The translations under genes and the position numbers were made by a program. The notes under the pieces are model-generated. The model saw only the letters and a program-made list of their open reading frames with translations. It did not search any database and was not told the DNA's origin. 64,000 nucleotides of DNA, from positions 62,001 through 126,000 of the forward strand of contig CAWDVA010000005.1 of assembly GCA_963805645.1 (NCBI GenBank), in the 5' to 3' direction. This document shows positions 17,315 through 25,958 of this stretch, piece by piece (positions within the stretch are counted from its first letter, which is position 1; every line of letters begins with the position of its first letter). This DNA comes from CAVXEH01 sp963805645 (lineage in GTDB: Bacteria > Chloroflexota > Limnocylindria > QHBO01).

Positions 17315-17384
17315 TCCAGCGCGAGTGTAGATGGTGCGGGGACCCCCGGACCTGTCGCCGGCGCCGGATGCGGACGAGGGAATG

Positions 17385-17900
17385 TCAGTCCGGAAGCAGG
17401 GCGAGCCACGCGGACACCCGGTCCAGCGCGTCGTCGAGGACCGGCCGGATGCCGTGGCCCACCCGCGGGTACGTCACCAGCTCGGCCCGGGGCAGGCGCG
17501 CGACCGCCCGGCGCAGGAGGGCGATCCGTGCGAACGGATCGGACTCGCCCGAGAGAAGCAGCACCGGGCAGCCGATGCGTTCGAAGTGGTCGGTGCGTTC
17601 CTCCCACTGTTCCGGATGACCGGGCCGATGGAGCGGGTACGCGAAGAGAACGAGGCCGGCCGCCGGCTGCTCCGCGGCAAGAAGGCTGGCAACGCGCCCG
17701 CCGAAGGAGTGACCGCCGATCACGGCGTCGGTCGCACCGTCGACCGCCGCGCGGTAGGCGGGCACCGCGCGGTCCGCGCGCCCACGCGGCAGCACCACAG
17801 CCTCCGTCTCGATGCCACGCGAGCGCAGGCCGTCAAGCTGGGGACGAAGCCCGGCGACCGACCCTGACGCGCCAGGAGCGAGAAACATGCGCGGTGCCAT
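17385..17900 (-). CDS. Small alpha/beta hydrolase (dienelactone-hydrolase-like)
   Basis: A 171-residue compact alpha/beta hydrolase starting MAPRMFLAPGASGS. The nucleophile elbow is GGHSFGGRV, the acid LLLSGESDPF and the histidine RVGHGIRP. It lacks a lid, like the KANL3/Tex30-type predicted hydrolases. Substrate is unknown. ATG 17900 is chosen since the sheet begins at once; the frame upstream overlaps the molybdopterin gene and has no homology. The gene is divergent from the oxidoreductase, 70 bp away. Confidence 0.75.
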   Translation of the reverse strand: MAPRMFLAPGASGSVAGLRPQLDGLRSRGIETEAVVLPRGRADRAVPAYRAAVDGATDAVIGGHSFGGRVASLLAAEQPAAGLVLFAYPLHRPGHPEQWEERTDHFERIGCPVLLLSGESDPFARIALLRRAVARLPRAELVTYPRVGHGIRPVLDDALDRVSAWLALLPD

Positions 17901-17970
17901 AGCCGGACGATACCCCGCGACCCGGACGCTTCGTCGTGCTTTCACACGTCCGTCACACGCAGTCGCTTCA

Positions 17971-19545
17971 ATGCACACCATGCACCGACCCTCCCGCCTC
18001 GCCGGCGCGCTCGCCGGGCTACTCGCCGGAGGCGCCGCCCTGGGCATCGCCGAGCTGCTGGCGGGCCTGGTCGACGGGGTTCCCTCGCCGCTGAACGCCA
18101 TCGGCTCGCTGGTCATTGCCCTGCAGCCGCCGGGGGCCAAGCAGATCGTTGCCGACCTGTTTGGAACCAACGACAAGCTGCTGCTGACGCTGGCGGTCCT
18201 CGTCGTGGCCCTGGTCCTGTCCGCTGGCCTGGGGATCCTGGCACGGTCCGGGCGCGGGGACGAAGGGCCGGACCCGACGCGCTTCCGGATGGCGGTGGCC
18301 GGCTTCGTGGGGGTCGGCGTCGTGGCGGTCGTGGCCTCGCTCACCAATCCGCCGGTCAATCCGGTCCTCGCCGTCGTCTCCGTCACCATCGCGATCGTGG
18401 TCGCCTGGCAGGTGCTGGCGCTGCTGCTGGGCCGCGCCGGTGAGCGAGCGGGGCACGGGCCGGTGGCTGAGATGCCCGACTGGTCCCGACGCCGGTTCCT
18501 GGGAACCAGCCTGGCCGTGGGCGCCGGTGCCGTGGCCAGTGGCACCGTGGGCCGGCTTCTCATCAACTACCGCAACGCGGCGGCCGTGCCCATCGCCGAC
18601 GTTCCCGCCCCGGCCGCGACGGTGCCTCCCGTACCGGCGGACGCCCGGCTGGACGTGTCGGGCATCTCGCCGCTCGTCACGCCGAACAAGGACTTCTACC
18701 GGATCGATACCCAGCTGATCACCCCGCACGTCGACGCCGGCACCTGGAAGCTGACCGTGACCGGCATGGTCAACAACGAGCTGAGCTTCACCTACGACGA
18801 CCTGCTGGCCATGCCCCTGTACGAGCAGTACGTGACGATCCAGTGCGTCTCCAACGACGTCGGCGGCAACCTGGTGGGGAACGCGTTGTGGCGAGGGGTT
18901 CGGCTCCGCGACATCCTCGACCGCGCCGGGGTGCAGCAGGGCGCCACCCAGATCGTCGGCCGGGCGGTCGACGGCTGGACCTGCGGGTTCCCGACCGCGT
19001 GGCTCACCGAGTCGGACCGCGAGGCGCTGGTCGCGGTGGCCATGAACGGCGAACCGCTGCCTGCGGCCCACGGCTTCCCGGCTCGGCTCATTGTCCCGGG
19101 CCTGTACGGCTACGTATCGGCCACCAAGTGGCTCACGAACATCGAGCTCACCACGCTCGAGGCGTTCGACGCCTACTGGGTGCCCCTGGGCTGGTCGAAG
19201 CTGGGGCCCATCAAGACCACCTCGCGCATCGACACGCCGCGGGCCGGCTCCTCACCCCAGGCCGGCGTCGTCCCGGTGGGCGGCGTCGCGTGGGCACCGG
19301 ACCGCGGGATCAGCAAGGTCGAGGTCCAGGTCGACGACGGTGCCTGGCAGCCTGCCGAGCTGGCCACCGCCATCTCGGACGCGACCTGGGTGCAGTGGGT
19401 GTACCGATGGCAGGCGACGGCAGGACGCCACACCCTGCGCGTGCGCGCGACCGATGGCGACGGCACCCTGCAGGTGGCCACCCCCCACGATCCCGCCCCC
19501 GACGGCGCTACCGGGTATCACGAGGTAACCGTCCAGGTCTCCTGA
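17971..19545 (+). CDS. Membrane-anchored molybdopterin-dependent oxidoreductase (sulfite-oxidase family)
   Basis: A 524-residue protein. Four hydrophobic helices occupy residues 8-155. A twin-arginine-like motif SRRRFLG (172-178) followed by a hydrophobic stretch leads into a sulfite-oxidase-type molybdopterin domain (225-420) with the Mo-ligand C292 in TIQCVSND, and then a Mo-co dimerisation/Ig-like domain (430-524). Substrates in this family include sulfite and methionine sulfoxide; none is clear here. The internal Tat-like motif suggests the catalytic domain is folded and moved outside. ATG 17971 and ATG 17980 are both possible starts. Confidence 0.84.
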   Translation: MHTMHRPSRLAGALAGLLAGGAALGIAELLAGLVDGVPSPLNAIGSLVIALQPPGAKQIVADLFGTNDKLLLTLAVLVVALVLSAGLGILARSGRGDEGPDPTRFRMAVAGFVGVGVVAVVASLTNPPVNPVLAVVSVTIAIVVAWQVLALLLGRAGERAGHGPVAEMPDWSRRRFLGTSLAVGAGAVASGTVGRLLINYRNAAAVPIADVPAPAATVPPVPADARLDVSGISPLVTPNKDFYRIDTQLITPHVDAGTWKLTVTGMVNNELSFTYDDLLAMPLYEQYVTIQCVSNDVGGNLVGNALWRGVRLRDILDRAGVQQGATQIVGRAVDGWTCGFPTAWLTESDREALVAVAMNGEPLPAAHGFPARLIVPGLYGYVSATKWLTNIELTTLEAFDAYWVPLGWSKLGPIKTTSRIDTPRAGSSPQAGVVPVGGVAWAPDRGISKVEVQVDDGAWQPAELATAISDATWVQWVYRWQATAGRHTLRVRATDGDGTLQVATPHDPAPDGATGYHEVTVQVS

Positions 19546-19573
19546 TCGCGCCGCGATCGTGACTGAGTGCGAA

Positions 19574-19600
19574 ACCGCCGCCGGGACCCCCGGCGGCGGT
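19574..19600 (+). terminator. Intrinsic terminator of the molybdopterin oxidoreductase
   Basis: A perfect 12-bp stem, ACCGCCGCCGGG (19574-19585) with its complement at 19589-19600, and a 3-nt loop, 28 bp after the stop codon. The following bases (GTTCGATCTT) are only moderately T-rich. It may also serve the convergent secreted-protein gene. Confidence 0.65.
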
Positions 19601-19646
19601 GTTCGATCTTGGGTGGCTGTCGCCGGACGGGCGGCAGCCAGGCGGT

Positions 19647-20054
19647 TCAGGGTCGATGAGCGAGCCCATCGGTCGCCTGGGAAGGCTCGGCCGGGCTCGG
19701 TGCCGCGGTGCCGTTGGCACCCGCCGCCTGCTGACCCCAGCCCCTGGCGATGGAGCTCACGTAGGCACCGTGGTTCGCCCAGCTGCCGTCGGTCGGCGTC
19801 GGGTTCTGGGCTGCCTGCGACACGGTGTACCCGTGGGTGTCCGTGGGCCGCGCGCTGGGATCGGCAGCATTCGAAGCCTGCGGATCCGTGAACGAGCCGT
19901 CAACCCCCATGGGAACGGTCTTGCCGGACGCGGCTGACGCGGTTGCGAGGCCGTTGGTGGAGGCGGCCGGCATGAAGTGCGCGGTCGCGACCCCGGCGGT
20001 GAGAGCCAGGGAGGCAACGGCCCCAATGAGGCTCAGTGTTCGTCGATGACGCAT
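19647..20054 (-). CDS. Small secreted protein of unknown function
   Basis: A 135-residue protein with a signal peptide (RRTLSLIGAVASLALTAG, residues 4-21; cleavage near ATA-H). The mature part is low-complexity, rich in Ala, Ser, Thr, Pro and Gly, with no recognisable domain or cell-wall motif. A purine-rich AGAGGA lies about 12 nt before ATG 20054. The intergenic stretch to the lipid kinase gene (20055-20222) is less GC-rich and probably holds both promoters. Confidence 0.6.
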   Translation of the reverse strand: MRHRRTLSLIGAVASLALTAGVATAHFMPAASTNGLATASAASGKTVPMGVDGSFTDPQASNAADPSARPTDTHGYTVSQAAQNPTPTDGSWANHGAYVSSIARGWGQQAAGANGTAAPSPAEPSQATDGLAHRP

Positions 20055-20222
20055 GGGAACGGGAAGGTCCTCTTGCTTGAGGGCGGATTGGATTGCTCGG
20101 GCGTTCAATCGTTGGAACGCAGGACATGCGGCATGCGTTAGCGGACATTCACCCCGGACTCGCCGGTACGAACGTCCCATCTGGCGCTCGCCGAGCACCC
20201 GTGAGCAGGCACAATCTGCGGC

Positions 20223-21179
20223 GTGCCGCCATCCATCGCTCCGCTGCTCATCGTCAACCCGGTCGCGGGTGACGGTCGTGCGCTGCACCTCGAACCGTGG
20301 ATCAGGCGGCATCTCGAGGTTTCCGCGCCATCGGCCGTGATGGTGGAGACCGAGGCGCCCGGCCACGCGCAGGAGCTCGCGCGGCAGGCGGCTTCGCAGG
20401 GACACGATCGGGTCATTGCCGTGGGTGGCGACGGCACCGTGCAGGAGGTGGTGAACGGGCTGATCGAGTCGGAAACGGCGCTCTCGCTGGGCATCCTGGC
20501 GGGCGGCGCGGGAAACGACCTGGCTCGCAGCCTGCACCTGCCGAAACGTGGCGAGGATGCCCTGGCCGTGGCACTGGGAGGAGCCCTGCTGCGGATCGAC
20601 GTGGGGATCGCGAGCCGGGGCGACGGCCTACGACCCGAACGCCGCTACTTCGCGGCTGCCGGTGGCGTTGGATTCGATGCCCAGGTCGCCGCCGCCATGT
20701 ACCGCCGCGCGTGGTGGCAGCGGGGGAGGATCGGGTACCTGCTCTCGACCCTTTGGGAGCTGCAGCGGTTCCACAACCGGACCCTTCGGCTGCGGCTGGA
20801 CACCCCCGACGGGCCGCTCGAGCTTGAGCGTACGGCGCTCTTCATCGCGTTCGCCAACGGGATGTACTACGGGGGTGGCATGCAGATCTGCCCCTCGGCC
20901 ACCGTGCTCGACGGCTGGATGGACCTGTGCATCGTTGGCGACATCTCGCGCCTCGAGGCGATCCGGCAGCTGCCCGGCATGTACCACGGGGCCCACGTCA
21001 CCCATCCGGCGGTGGAGTTCCAGCGTGCCCGCAGCGTCACGCTCGAGGGCGACGCGGACACGCGCGTCCACCTGGACGGAGAGCCGTTCGGAACGGTCCC
21101 GCTGCGCCTGGAGATCCAGCATGCCGCCCTCGACGTCGCCGCACCGCCAGCCGTCGCCGAGGCGGGGGACATGGGGTAG
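20223..21179 (+). CDS. Diacylglycerol/lipid kinase family protein (YegS/DgkB-like)
   Basis: A 318-residue lipid kinase. LLIVNPVAGDGRA opens the fold, the nucleotide-binding signature is AVGGDGTVQEVVNGL (residues 67-81), and GILAGGAGNDLARSL follows, all hallmarks of the YegS/DgkB/LCB5 catalytic domain. The C-terminal beta-rich domain contains FANGMYYGGGMQICPSA. Expected reaction: ATP-dependent phosphorylation of diacylglycerol or a related lipid at the membrane face. A GTG start at 20223 is used; no ATG lies before the conserved start. Confidence 0.88.
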   Translation: MPPSIAPLLIVNPVAGDGRALHLEPWIRRHLEVSAPSAVMVETEAPGHAQELARQAASQGHDRVIAVGGDGTVQEVVNGLIESETALSLGILAGGAGNDLARSLHLPKRGEDALAVALGGALLRIDVGIASRGDGLRPERRYFAAAGGVGFDAQVAAAMYRRAWWQRGRIGYLLSTLWELQRFHNRTLRLRLDTPDGPLELERTALFIAFANGMYYGGGMQICPSATVLDGWMDLCIVGDISRLEAIRQLPGMYHGAHVTHPAVEFQRARSVTLEGDADTRVHLDGEPFGTVPLRLEIQHAALDVAAPPAVAEAGDMG

Positions 21180-21191
21180 GGTACCCACAGC

Positions 21192-21446
21192 ATGAACGTG
21201 CGTCCCGTCCCCTCGATCCCCGCCGGCGCGAGCGTCTTCGGTGCCGATGGCCGGCAGCTGGGACGTGTCGACGCGGCCTTCGCCGACTACCTCCTGGTGC
21301 GCACCACCACCCTGGTTCCGGTGGACCTCTACGTTCCGCTGAGCGCCGTGGCAGGAACCCAGGGCGATCGGGTCCTCCTTGACCAGCCCGCGACCGGCGC
21401 CTACGAGCGCTGGCATCGGCCGCTCAAGCGCGCGCCGCACGACTGA
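21192..21446 (+). CDS. Small PRC-barrel/DUF2171-like protein
   Basis: An 84-residue protein. The sequence GASVFGADGRQLGRVDAAF, then YLLVRTTTLVPVDLYVPLSAVA, has the beta-barrel pattern of DUF2171/PRC-barrel proteins, which often occur in stress loci. Function is unknown. It starts 13 bp after the lipid kinase stop, so they are probably co-transcribed. Confidence 0.65.
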   Translation: MNVRPVPSIPAGASVFGADGRQLGRVDAAFADYLLVRTTTLVPVDLYVPLSAVAGTQGDRVLLDQPATGAYERWHRPLKRAPHD

Positions 21447-21507
21447 CCGCAGCCGCGGCCGGAGCCGCTGACCGGGGCCCCGCCGGCCGCCTGCTACGCT
21501 GTCGCCG

Positions 21508-21882
21508 ATGCCTGAGCGATTCCCCGGACCGATCCTTTCCCTCCTGCGCTCCACGGATGAGGTCCGCATCGAGACCTCGTCCGATGCGGGCACCGTCCAC
21601 TCCACGATCATCTGGGTCGTGGTCGACGAGCAGGGCCGCGTCCTGATCCGCTCGTATCGTGGTCCCACCGCCCGCTGGTACCGCGAGGCGCTCAGCCACT
21701 CCTCCGTGGTCCTGGACGCCGGCGGGCGCCGCATCCCGGCCACCGCCCTGGTGGCCACCGACGACGATCGTATCGAGGCGGCCAGCCGTGGCTTCCTGGA
21801 GAAGTACGCGGGTGACTCGGCCACGCCGGCCATGGTCGCCGACGCCGTCCTGCCCACGACCCTCGAGCTCGCCCCACGCTGA
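21508..21882 (+). CDS. DUF2255 family protein (nitroreductase/FMN-binding split-barrel-like)
   Basis: A 124-residue protein with STIIWVVVDEQGRVLIRSYRG-type residues and WYREALSHSS, as in DUF2255 proteins, which look like single-domain split barrels related to F420/FMN-binding deazaflavin reductases. No function is established for the group. ATG 21508 follows a TACGCT box (21495-21500) by 7 nt with no Shine-Dalgarno, so it may be leaderless. Confidence 0.7.
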   Translation: MPERFPGPILSLLRSTDEVRIETSSDAGTVHSTIIWVVVDEQGRVLIRSYRGPTARWYREALSHSSVVLDAGGRRIPATALVATDDDRIEAASRGFLEKYAGDSATPAMVADAVLPTTLELAPR

Positions 21883-21936
21883 GGCGGCGGCGCGGGGCAT
21901 GCGGTACCCTAGGACGAGATGCCCGGAGGTGATGCC

Positions 21937-22866
21937 GTGACCGCGACCATGGACGAATCTGCCCGCGCTGAGGCGTTCTACGCGCACGTCTCCGGCGGCG
22001 GCAAGGTCGAGGCGGACGACCCGATGCCGGACGACTACCGTGCCGCCGTCCTCAAGTTCGTCGAGATGCACGCCAACTCGGAGCTCATGGGCGTGCTGCC
22101 GGAGCGCGAATGGATCCTCCGCGCGCCGACCCTCAAGCGCAAGCTGGCACTGACCAGCAAGGTCCAGGACGAGGTGGGCCATGCCCAGCTCCTGTACCGC
22201 GTGGCTGAGGACCTGGGCAAGCCTCGTGAGCAGATGCTCGCGGACCTGATGGATGGCAAGACCAAGTTCCACAACGTCTTCCATTACCCAACCGAGTCGT
22301 GGGCCGATGTCGGCATCATCGCCTGGCTCGTGGACGCAGCAGCGATCGTCTCGCAGCAGGCGCTGCGAGACTCCTCGTACGCGCCGTACGCACGGACGAT
22401 GAAGAAGATCTGCTGGGAGGAGAGCGTCCACATCATGCACGGGCGCGACGTGGTGCTCACCATGATGAACGGGACCGACTCCCAGCGCGCGCTTGTCCAG
22501 GATGCCCTGGACCGATGGTGGGGCCCGCTGATGCAGATGCACGGCCCGCCCACCGACCCCGCGAAGGATCGGGACCTGATCTGGAAGATCAAGGCCAAGA
22601 GCAACGAGCAGCTTCGCCAGGAGTTCCTGTCCATCTACGTCCCGCGGATCCTGGAGCTGGGCCTGACGCTCCCGGACCCGGAGCTGCTCTACGACGAGGC
22701 GGAGGGTCGCTGGCACTACACCGAACCCGACTGGAACGAGCTCCGGTCAGTGGTGACCGGACACGGGCCGCGCTCGCAGGAGCGCCTCGCCTTCCGCCGC
22801 CAGAACTACGACGCGACCCAATGGGTTCGTAACGCGATCCTGGGAGCTGCGCCCGCGGCGGCTTGA
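21937..22866 (+). CDS. paaA: Phenylacetyl-CoA epoxidase catalytic subunit PaaA
   Basis: A 309-residue catalytic subunit of the ring 1,2-phenylacetyl-CoA epoxidase. The di-iron ligands are visible as EVGHAQ (ExxH) and EESVHIMHG, within a ferritin-like helical bundle. It oxidises the aromatic ring of phenylacetyl-CoA with O2 in complex with PaaC and the helper PaaB. GTG 21937 is selected because GGAGGT sits 6 nt upstream; an in-frame ATG at 21919 follows a TACCCT box (21905-21910) by 8 nt and could be a leaderless start. First of four paa genes. Confidence 0.93.
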   Translation: MTATMDESARAEAFYAHVSGGGKVEADDPMPDDYRAAVLKFVEMHANSELMGVLPEREWILRAPTLKRKLALTSKVQDEVGHAQLLYRVAEDLGKPREQMLADLMDGKTKFHNVFHYPTESWADVGIIAWLVDAAAIVSQQALRDSSYAPYARTMKKICWEESVHIMHGRDVVLTMMNGTDSQRALVQDALDRWWGPLMQMHGPPTDPAKDRDLIWKIKAKSNEQLRQEFLSIYVPRILELGLTLPDPELLYDEAEGRWHYTEPDWNELRSVVTGHGPRSQERLAFRRQNYDATQWVRNAILGAAPAAA

Positions 22867-22929
22867 CCCATGCCCCCCGCGCCGCGGTCTGCCCGTCCCA
22901 TTCCGCGGGCCGCGCGGTACCCTTCCCGC

Positions 22930-23286
22930 ATGGAGCAGCAGACGCAACCACGCGACAGGGTGTGGGAGGTCTTTTCGCAGGAAGCGGAGGGGGACCCCAT
23001 GGTCCATTCGGGCAGCGTCCGGGCACCCGACGATGAGCTCGCCCTCCACTACGCCCGCGAGTTCTACGGCCGCCGGCAGGAGAGCCACCGCCTGTGGGTG
23101 GTTGACCGGGCGGAGATCACCGAGCTGGATGACCCGGACCTGCTGAATCCGCCCTTCGATCGGTCGTTCAAGCGCCCAGGCGGGTACATCATCAAGCACA
23201 AGCTCGAGGCAGCCAAGGCGCGGGTGGGGGCGCGGGCTGCGCAGTCGGACGACGAGTCGACCGCCGCAGGAGAGCCGGTCGCGTGA
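22930..23286 (+). CDS. paaB: Phenylacetyl-CoA epoxidase subunit PaaB
   Basis: A 118-residue subunit that bridges PaaA-PaaC heterodimers. The family pattern WEVFSQEAEGDPMVHSGSV, LHYAREFYGRRQES and LWVV is present. The C-terminal tail is longer and basic/acidic compared with the E. coli protein (95 residues). ATG 22930 follows TACCCT (22918-22923) by 6 nt. The stop overlaps the paaC start (GTGA). Confidence 0.92.
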   Translation: MEQQTQPRDRVWEVFSQEAEGDPMVHSGSVRAPDDELALHYAREFYGRRQESHRLWVVDRAEITELDDPDLLNPPFDRSFKRPGGYIIKHKLEAAKARVGARAAQSDDESTAAGEPVA

Positions 23287-24065
23287 CCAGCATCCCGGTA
23301 CCCGACACTGCGCTCCCGCGCGACGCCGTCGCGGAGCTGCTGCTGAGCCTCGCTGACGACGAGTTCGTCATCGGCTTCTGGGACTCGGAGTGGACCGGGA
23401 TCGCGCCGATGCTCGAGGAGGATGTCGCGACCAGCTCCATCAGCCAGGACGAGATCGGGCACGCCAGGGCGCTTCACGAGCTCCGCGCCCAGCTGACCGG
23501 CGAGGACCCTGATCTGGTCGCCTTCGGGCGGAACCCCGACGAGTATCGGCACGCGGCCCTGCTGAACCATCCGCGCACCGACTGGGCGTTCACCGTCGCC
23601 CGCCGCTACCTGTACGAGACCGCGGATGCCGTGCGTCTCGAGGCGCTGGCCCTGTCCACCTATGAGCCGCTCGCCCTGCTTGCGGCCAAGATGCGGCGCG
23701 AGGAGCGGTACCACCTCATGCATCTTGGCGCCTGGATGGAGCGGCTGGCGCGCGGCGGTCCTGACACGCATCGTCGCCTCGCGGAGGCGCTCGTCACCCT
23801 GTGGCCCGACGCGCAGACGGTCTTCACGCCACTCGACGGTGAGCGAGCACTCGTGGAGAGCGGTGTCCTGCCCGAGCCGATGGTGGCGCTCCGACGCCGC
23901 TGGGCGAAGGAGATCGGAGAGACGCTGGGTAGCCTGGATCTCCCGGTGCCGGACGCCACCCTGGAACCGACGGCCGACGGGCGCCGTCGCCGGACCGACG
24001 ACTTTCGCTGGCTCCACGGCGAGTTCACGATGGTCGCGCGCTCGGACCCGGAGGCGACGTGGTAG
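23283..24065 (+). CDS. paaC: Phenylacetyl-CoA epoxidase structural subunit PaaC
   Basis: A 260-residue ferritin-like partner of PaaA. It keeps the helical-bundle motifs DEFVIGFWDSEW, SQDEIGHARALHE and REERYHLMHLGAW seen across PaaC; in the known complex this subunit is structural and lacks an active di-iron centre. The GTG start overlaps paaB's stop by 4 bp, and paaD begins 7 bp inside its 3' end. Confidence 0.92.
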   Translation: MTSIPVPDTALPRDAVAELLLSLADDEFVIGFWDSEWTGIAPMLEEDVATSSISQDEIGHARALHELRAQLTGEDPDLVAFGRNPDEYRHAALLNHPRTDWAFTVARRYLYETADAVRLEALALSTYEPLALLAAKMRREERYHLMHLGAWMERLARGGPDTHRRLAEALVTLWPDAQTVFTPLDGERALVESGVLPEPMVALRRRWAKEIGETLGSLDLPVPDATLEPTADGRRRRTDDFRWLHGEFTMVARSDPEATW

Positions 24066-24565
24066 CCACCCGTGACCCGCGCGAGACGGTCGTCTGGGCG
24101 GCCCTCGACGAGGTGTCCGATCCCGAGATTCCCACCATCAGCGTCGTGGAGCTGGGGGTCATCCGCGGTTTCGCCTTCGAGGAGCAGGCCGGTGGTGGCG
24201 AGCGCCTGCGGGTCGAGCTGTTGCCGACCTTCGTCGGCTGCCCGGCCATCGACATCATGCGCGAGCAGGTGGGGGAGCGGCTGCGGGCGCTGGGTGTCGC
24301 CGACGACGTGATCGTCGAGCTCAGCTTCGCCGAGCCGTGGACATCTGAGCGGATCTCGGAGGCGGGCCGCGAGAAGCTGCGCGGCAGCGGCTTCGCCCCG
24401 CCGGCGGTGGGCGGCAGCCTGCTGACCATGGTGGACGACACGCCCTGCCCGTACTGCGGATCGCGCAACACGTCGCTGGACAATCCGTTCGGTCCGACCC
24501 TGTGCCGCGCCATCTACCACTGCGACGACTGCCACCAGCCGTTCGAGCAGTTCAAGGCGATTTGA
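24059..24565 (+). CDS. paaD: Phenylacetate degradation protein PaaD (MIP18/DUF59 family)
   Basis: A 168-residue protein: an N-terminal MIP18/DUF59 domain (SDPEIPTISVVELGV) and a C-terminal zinc-binding tail with CPYC and CDDC, as in PaaD. It is thought to help insert the iron centre or iron-sulfur cluster of the epoxidase system. GTG 24059 overlaps paaC. A paaE reductase would normally follow; instead a lipoprotein gene comes next. Confidence 0.92.
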   Translation: MVATRDPRETVVWAALDEVSDPEIPTISVVELGVIRGFAFEEQAGGGERLRVELLPTFVGCPAIDIMREQVGERLRALGVADDVIVELSFAEPWTSERISEAGREKLRGSGFAPPAVGGSLLTMVDDTPCPYCGSRNTSLDNPFGPTLCRAIYHCDDCHQPFEQFKAI

Positions 24566-24568
24566 ACC

Positions 24569-25051
24569 ATGGCGTCCATCGCCAGGCGCGCCGTCGTCGC
24601 CGGGGCCCTGGGACTGCTGCTGGCCTGCGGCGCCTGTGCCGCGAACCCCTCGCCGTCGCCGACCGGTGCACTCCCCTCACCAACGGCCAGTGCCTCTGCC
24701 GGCGATGCCGCGGCGACCGCCCAGTTCAACCTCTTCCTGCGTGCTCCCGTGCCACACACGACCGCCTTTCGCCTCTTCGTCCAGACCGATCCACCGGCGG
24801 TCGATGAGACGCACCGCGTGTTCTGCGGTTCGGCCACCGGCGACCCGCAGGCCTGTGATCCATCGCGGTTTCCGCTCACCGTGCGCGTGGGCGGGCTGAT
24901 GGGCGGCTCCATGCTGAGCTACCGTTTCGAGCGCGTGGACAGCGACGGGAGCGTGGAGACCCTGGACCAGGGCAGTGCCCGACTGGATCGGGCCCTCATT
25001 CGCGAATTCACCTACCCAACGCCGGCACCCACGCCCCGCCCCACCCCGTAG
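24569..25051 (+). CDS. Predicted lipoprotein
   Basis: A 160-residue exported protein with a lipoprotein signal peptide: hydrophobic core VVAGALGLLLAC and lipid-attachment C20 (LLAC). A Pro/Ser/Thr-rich linker (about 25-45) leads to a beta-rich domain with two cysteines, and the C-terminus is TPAPTPRPTP. No recognised family. It starts 3 bp after paaD, yet nothing else links it to phenylacetate use. Confidence 0.65.
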   Translation: MASIARRAVVAGALGLLLACGACAANPSPSPTGALPSPTASASAGDAAATAQFNLFLRAPVPHTTAFRLFVQTDPPAVDETHRVFCGSATGDPQACDPSRFPLTVRVGGLMGGSMLSYRFERVDSDGSVETLDQGSARLDRALIREFTYPTPAPTPRPTP

Positions 25052-25100
25052 CGCGTAATCGGCCGGAGATCCATCGCCCGGTATCATCCGTATCAAGGCC

Positions 25101-25910
25101 ATGAACCAGATCGCCTCGTCTCTCCCCGGCGCAGCGCCCGTCCCCGACATCGCGGCGGTCGAGCGACGCATCGGACGGCTCCGCATCTACAACGTTGTCA
25201 TGGGCTTCCTGCATCTCGTGCAGGGTGCCGCCATCCTGGTGCTGGCCAACGACTTCGCCCTGCCGGTGACGGCGTCCTTCATGGCCGGACCACCCGGCTC
25301 CGGCCTCGTTCGCGACACGACCCTCTTTGACCTCCGCTTCGGGTGGGCCATCGCAGCGTTCCTGTTCCTCTCCGCGGCGGCGCACTTCCTGGTCGCGAGC
25401 CCGGGCATCTTCGGCTGGTATCGCGCCAACCTGCTGCGCGGCCGCAACTACGCGCGCTGGATCGAGTACGCGTTCAGCTCATCGCTGATGGTGGTGCTGA
25501 TCGCCATGCTGCCCGGGATCAGCGACGTGGCCGCCCTGGGTGCGATCTTCGGGGTGAACGCGGCGATGATCCTCTTCGGCCTGCTGATGGAGCACTACGA
25601 GCAGCCAGGCCGGCCGAACTGGATGAGCTACTGGTTCGGTGTGCTCGCGGGCGCGGTGCCCTGGATCCTCATCGGCATCTACCTGTGGAATCCTGGATCG
25701 GAGGTTGCGGCACCCGCCTTCGTGTACGCGATCTTCATCTCGCTCTTCGTCTTCTTCAACAGCTTCGCGGTCAACATGGTGCTGCAGTACCGGCGCGTGG
25801 GGCCGTGGCGCAACTACCTGTTCGGCGAGTCGGTCTACATCGCCCTGTCTCTGCTGGCCAAGTCGGCGCTGGCCTGGCAGGTCTTCGCCGGGACCCTCGC
25901 ACCGCGCTGA
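25101..25910 (+). CDS. Heliorhodopsin
   Basis: A 269-residue, seven-helix protein. Helix 7 holds SLLAKSALAWQVF with the retinal Schiff-base lysine K254; helix 3 begins RWIEYAFSSSLM with the counterion E122 (equivalent to E107 in heliorhodopsin 48C12). Other signatures are GVNAAMILFG (helix 4), WMSYWFGV (helix 5), FNSFAVNM and QY (helix 6), and LFGESVYIALS. Heliorhodopsins sit inverted in the membrane, with the N-terminus inside, have slow photocycles and do not pump ions; a signalling or enzyme-modulating role is proposed. No retinal-synthesis gene is nearby. TATCAT (25082-25087) lies 13 nt before the ATG. Confidence 0.93.
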   Translation: MNQIASSLPGAAPVPDIAAVERRIGRLRIYNVVMGFLHLVQGAAILVLANDFALPVTASFMAGPPGSGLVRDTTLFDLRFGWAIAAFLFLSAAAHFLVASPGIFGWYRANLLRGRNYARWIEYAFSSSLMVVLIAMLPGISDVAALGAIFGVNAAMILFGLLMEHYEQPGRPNWMSYWFGVLAGAVPWILIGIYLWNPGSEVAAPAFVYAIFISLFVFFNSFAVNMVLQYRRVGPWRNYLFGESVYIALSLLAKSALAWQVFAGTLAPR

Positions 25911-25958
25911 CGGACGCGGCCGAGCGCGCCTGGCCGATGCGCTACGCTTGCGCGCACC

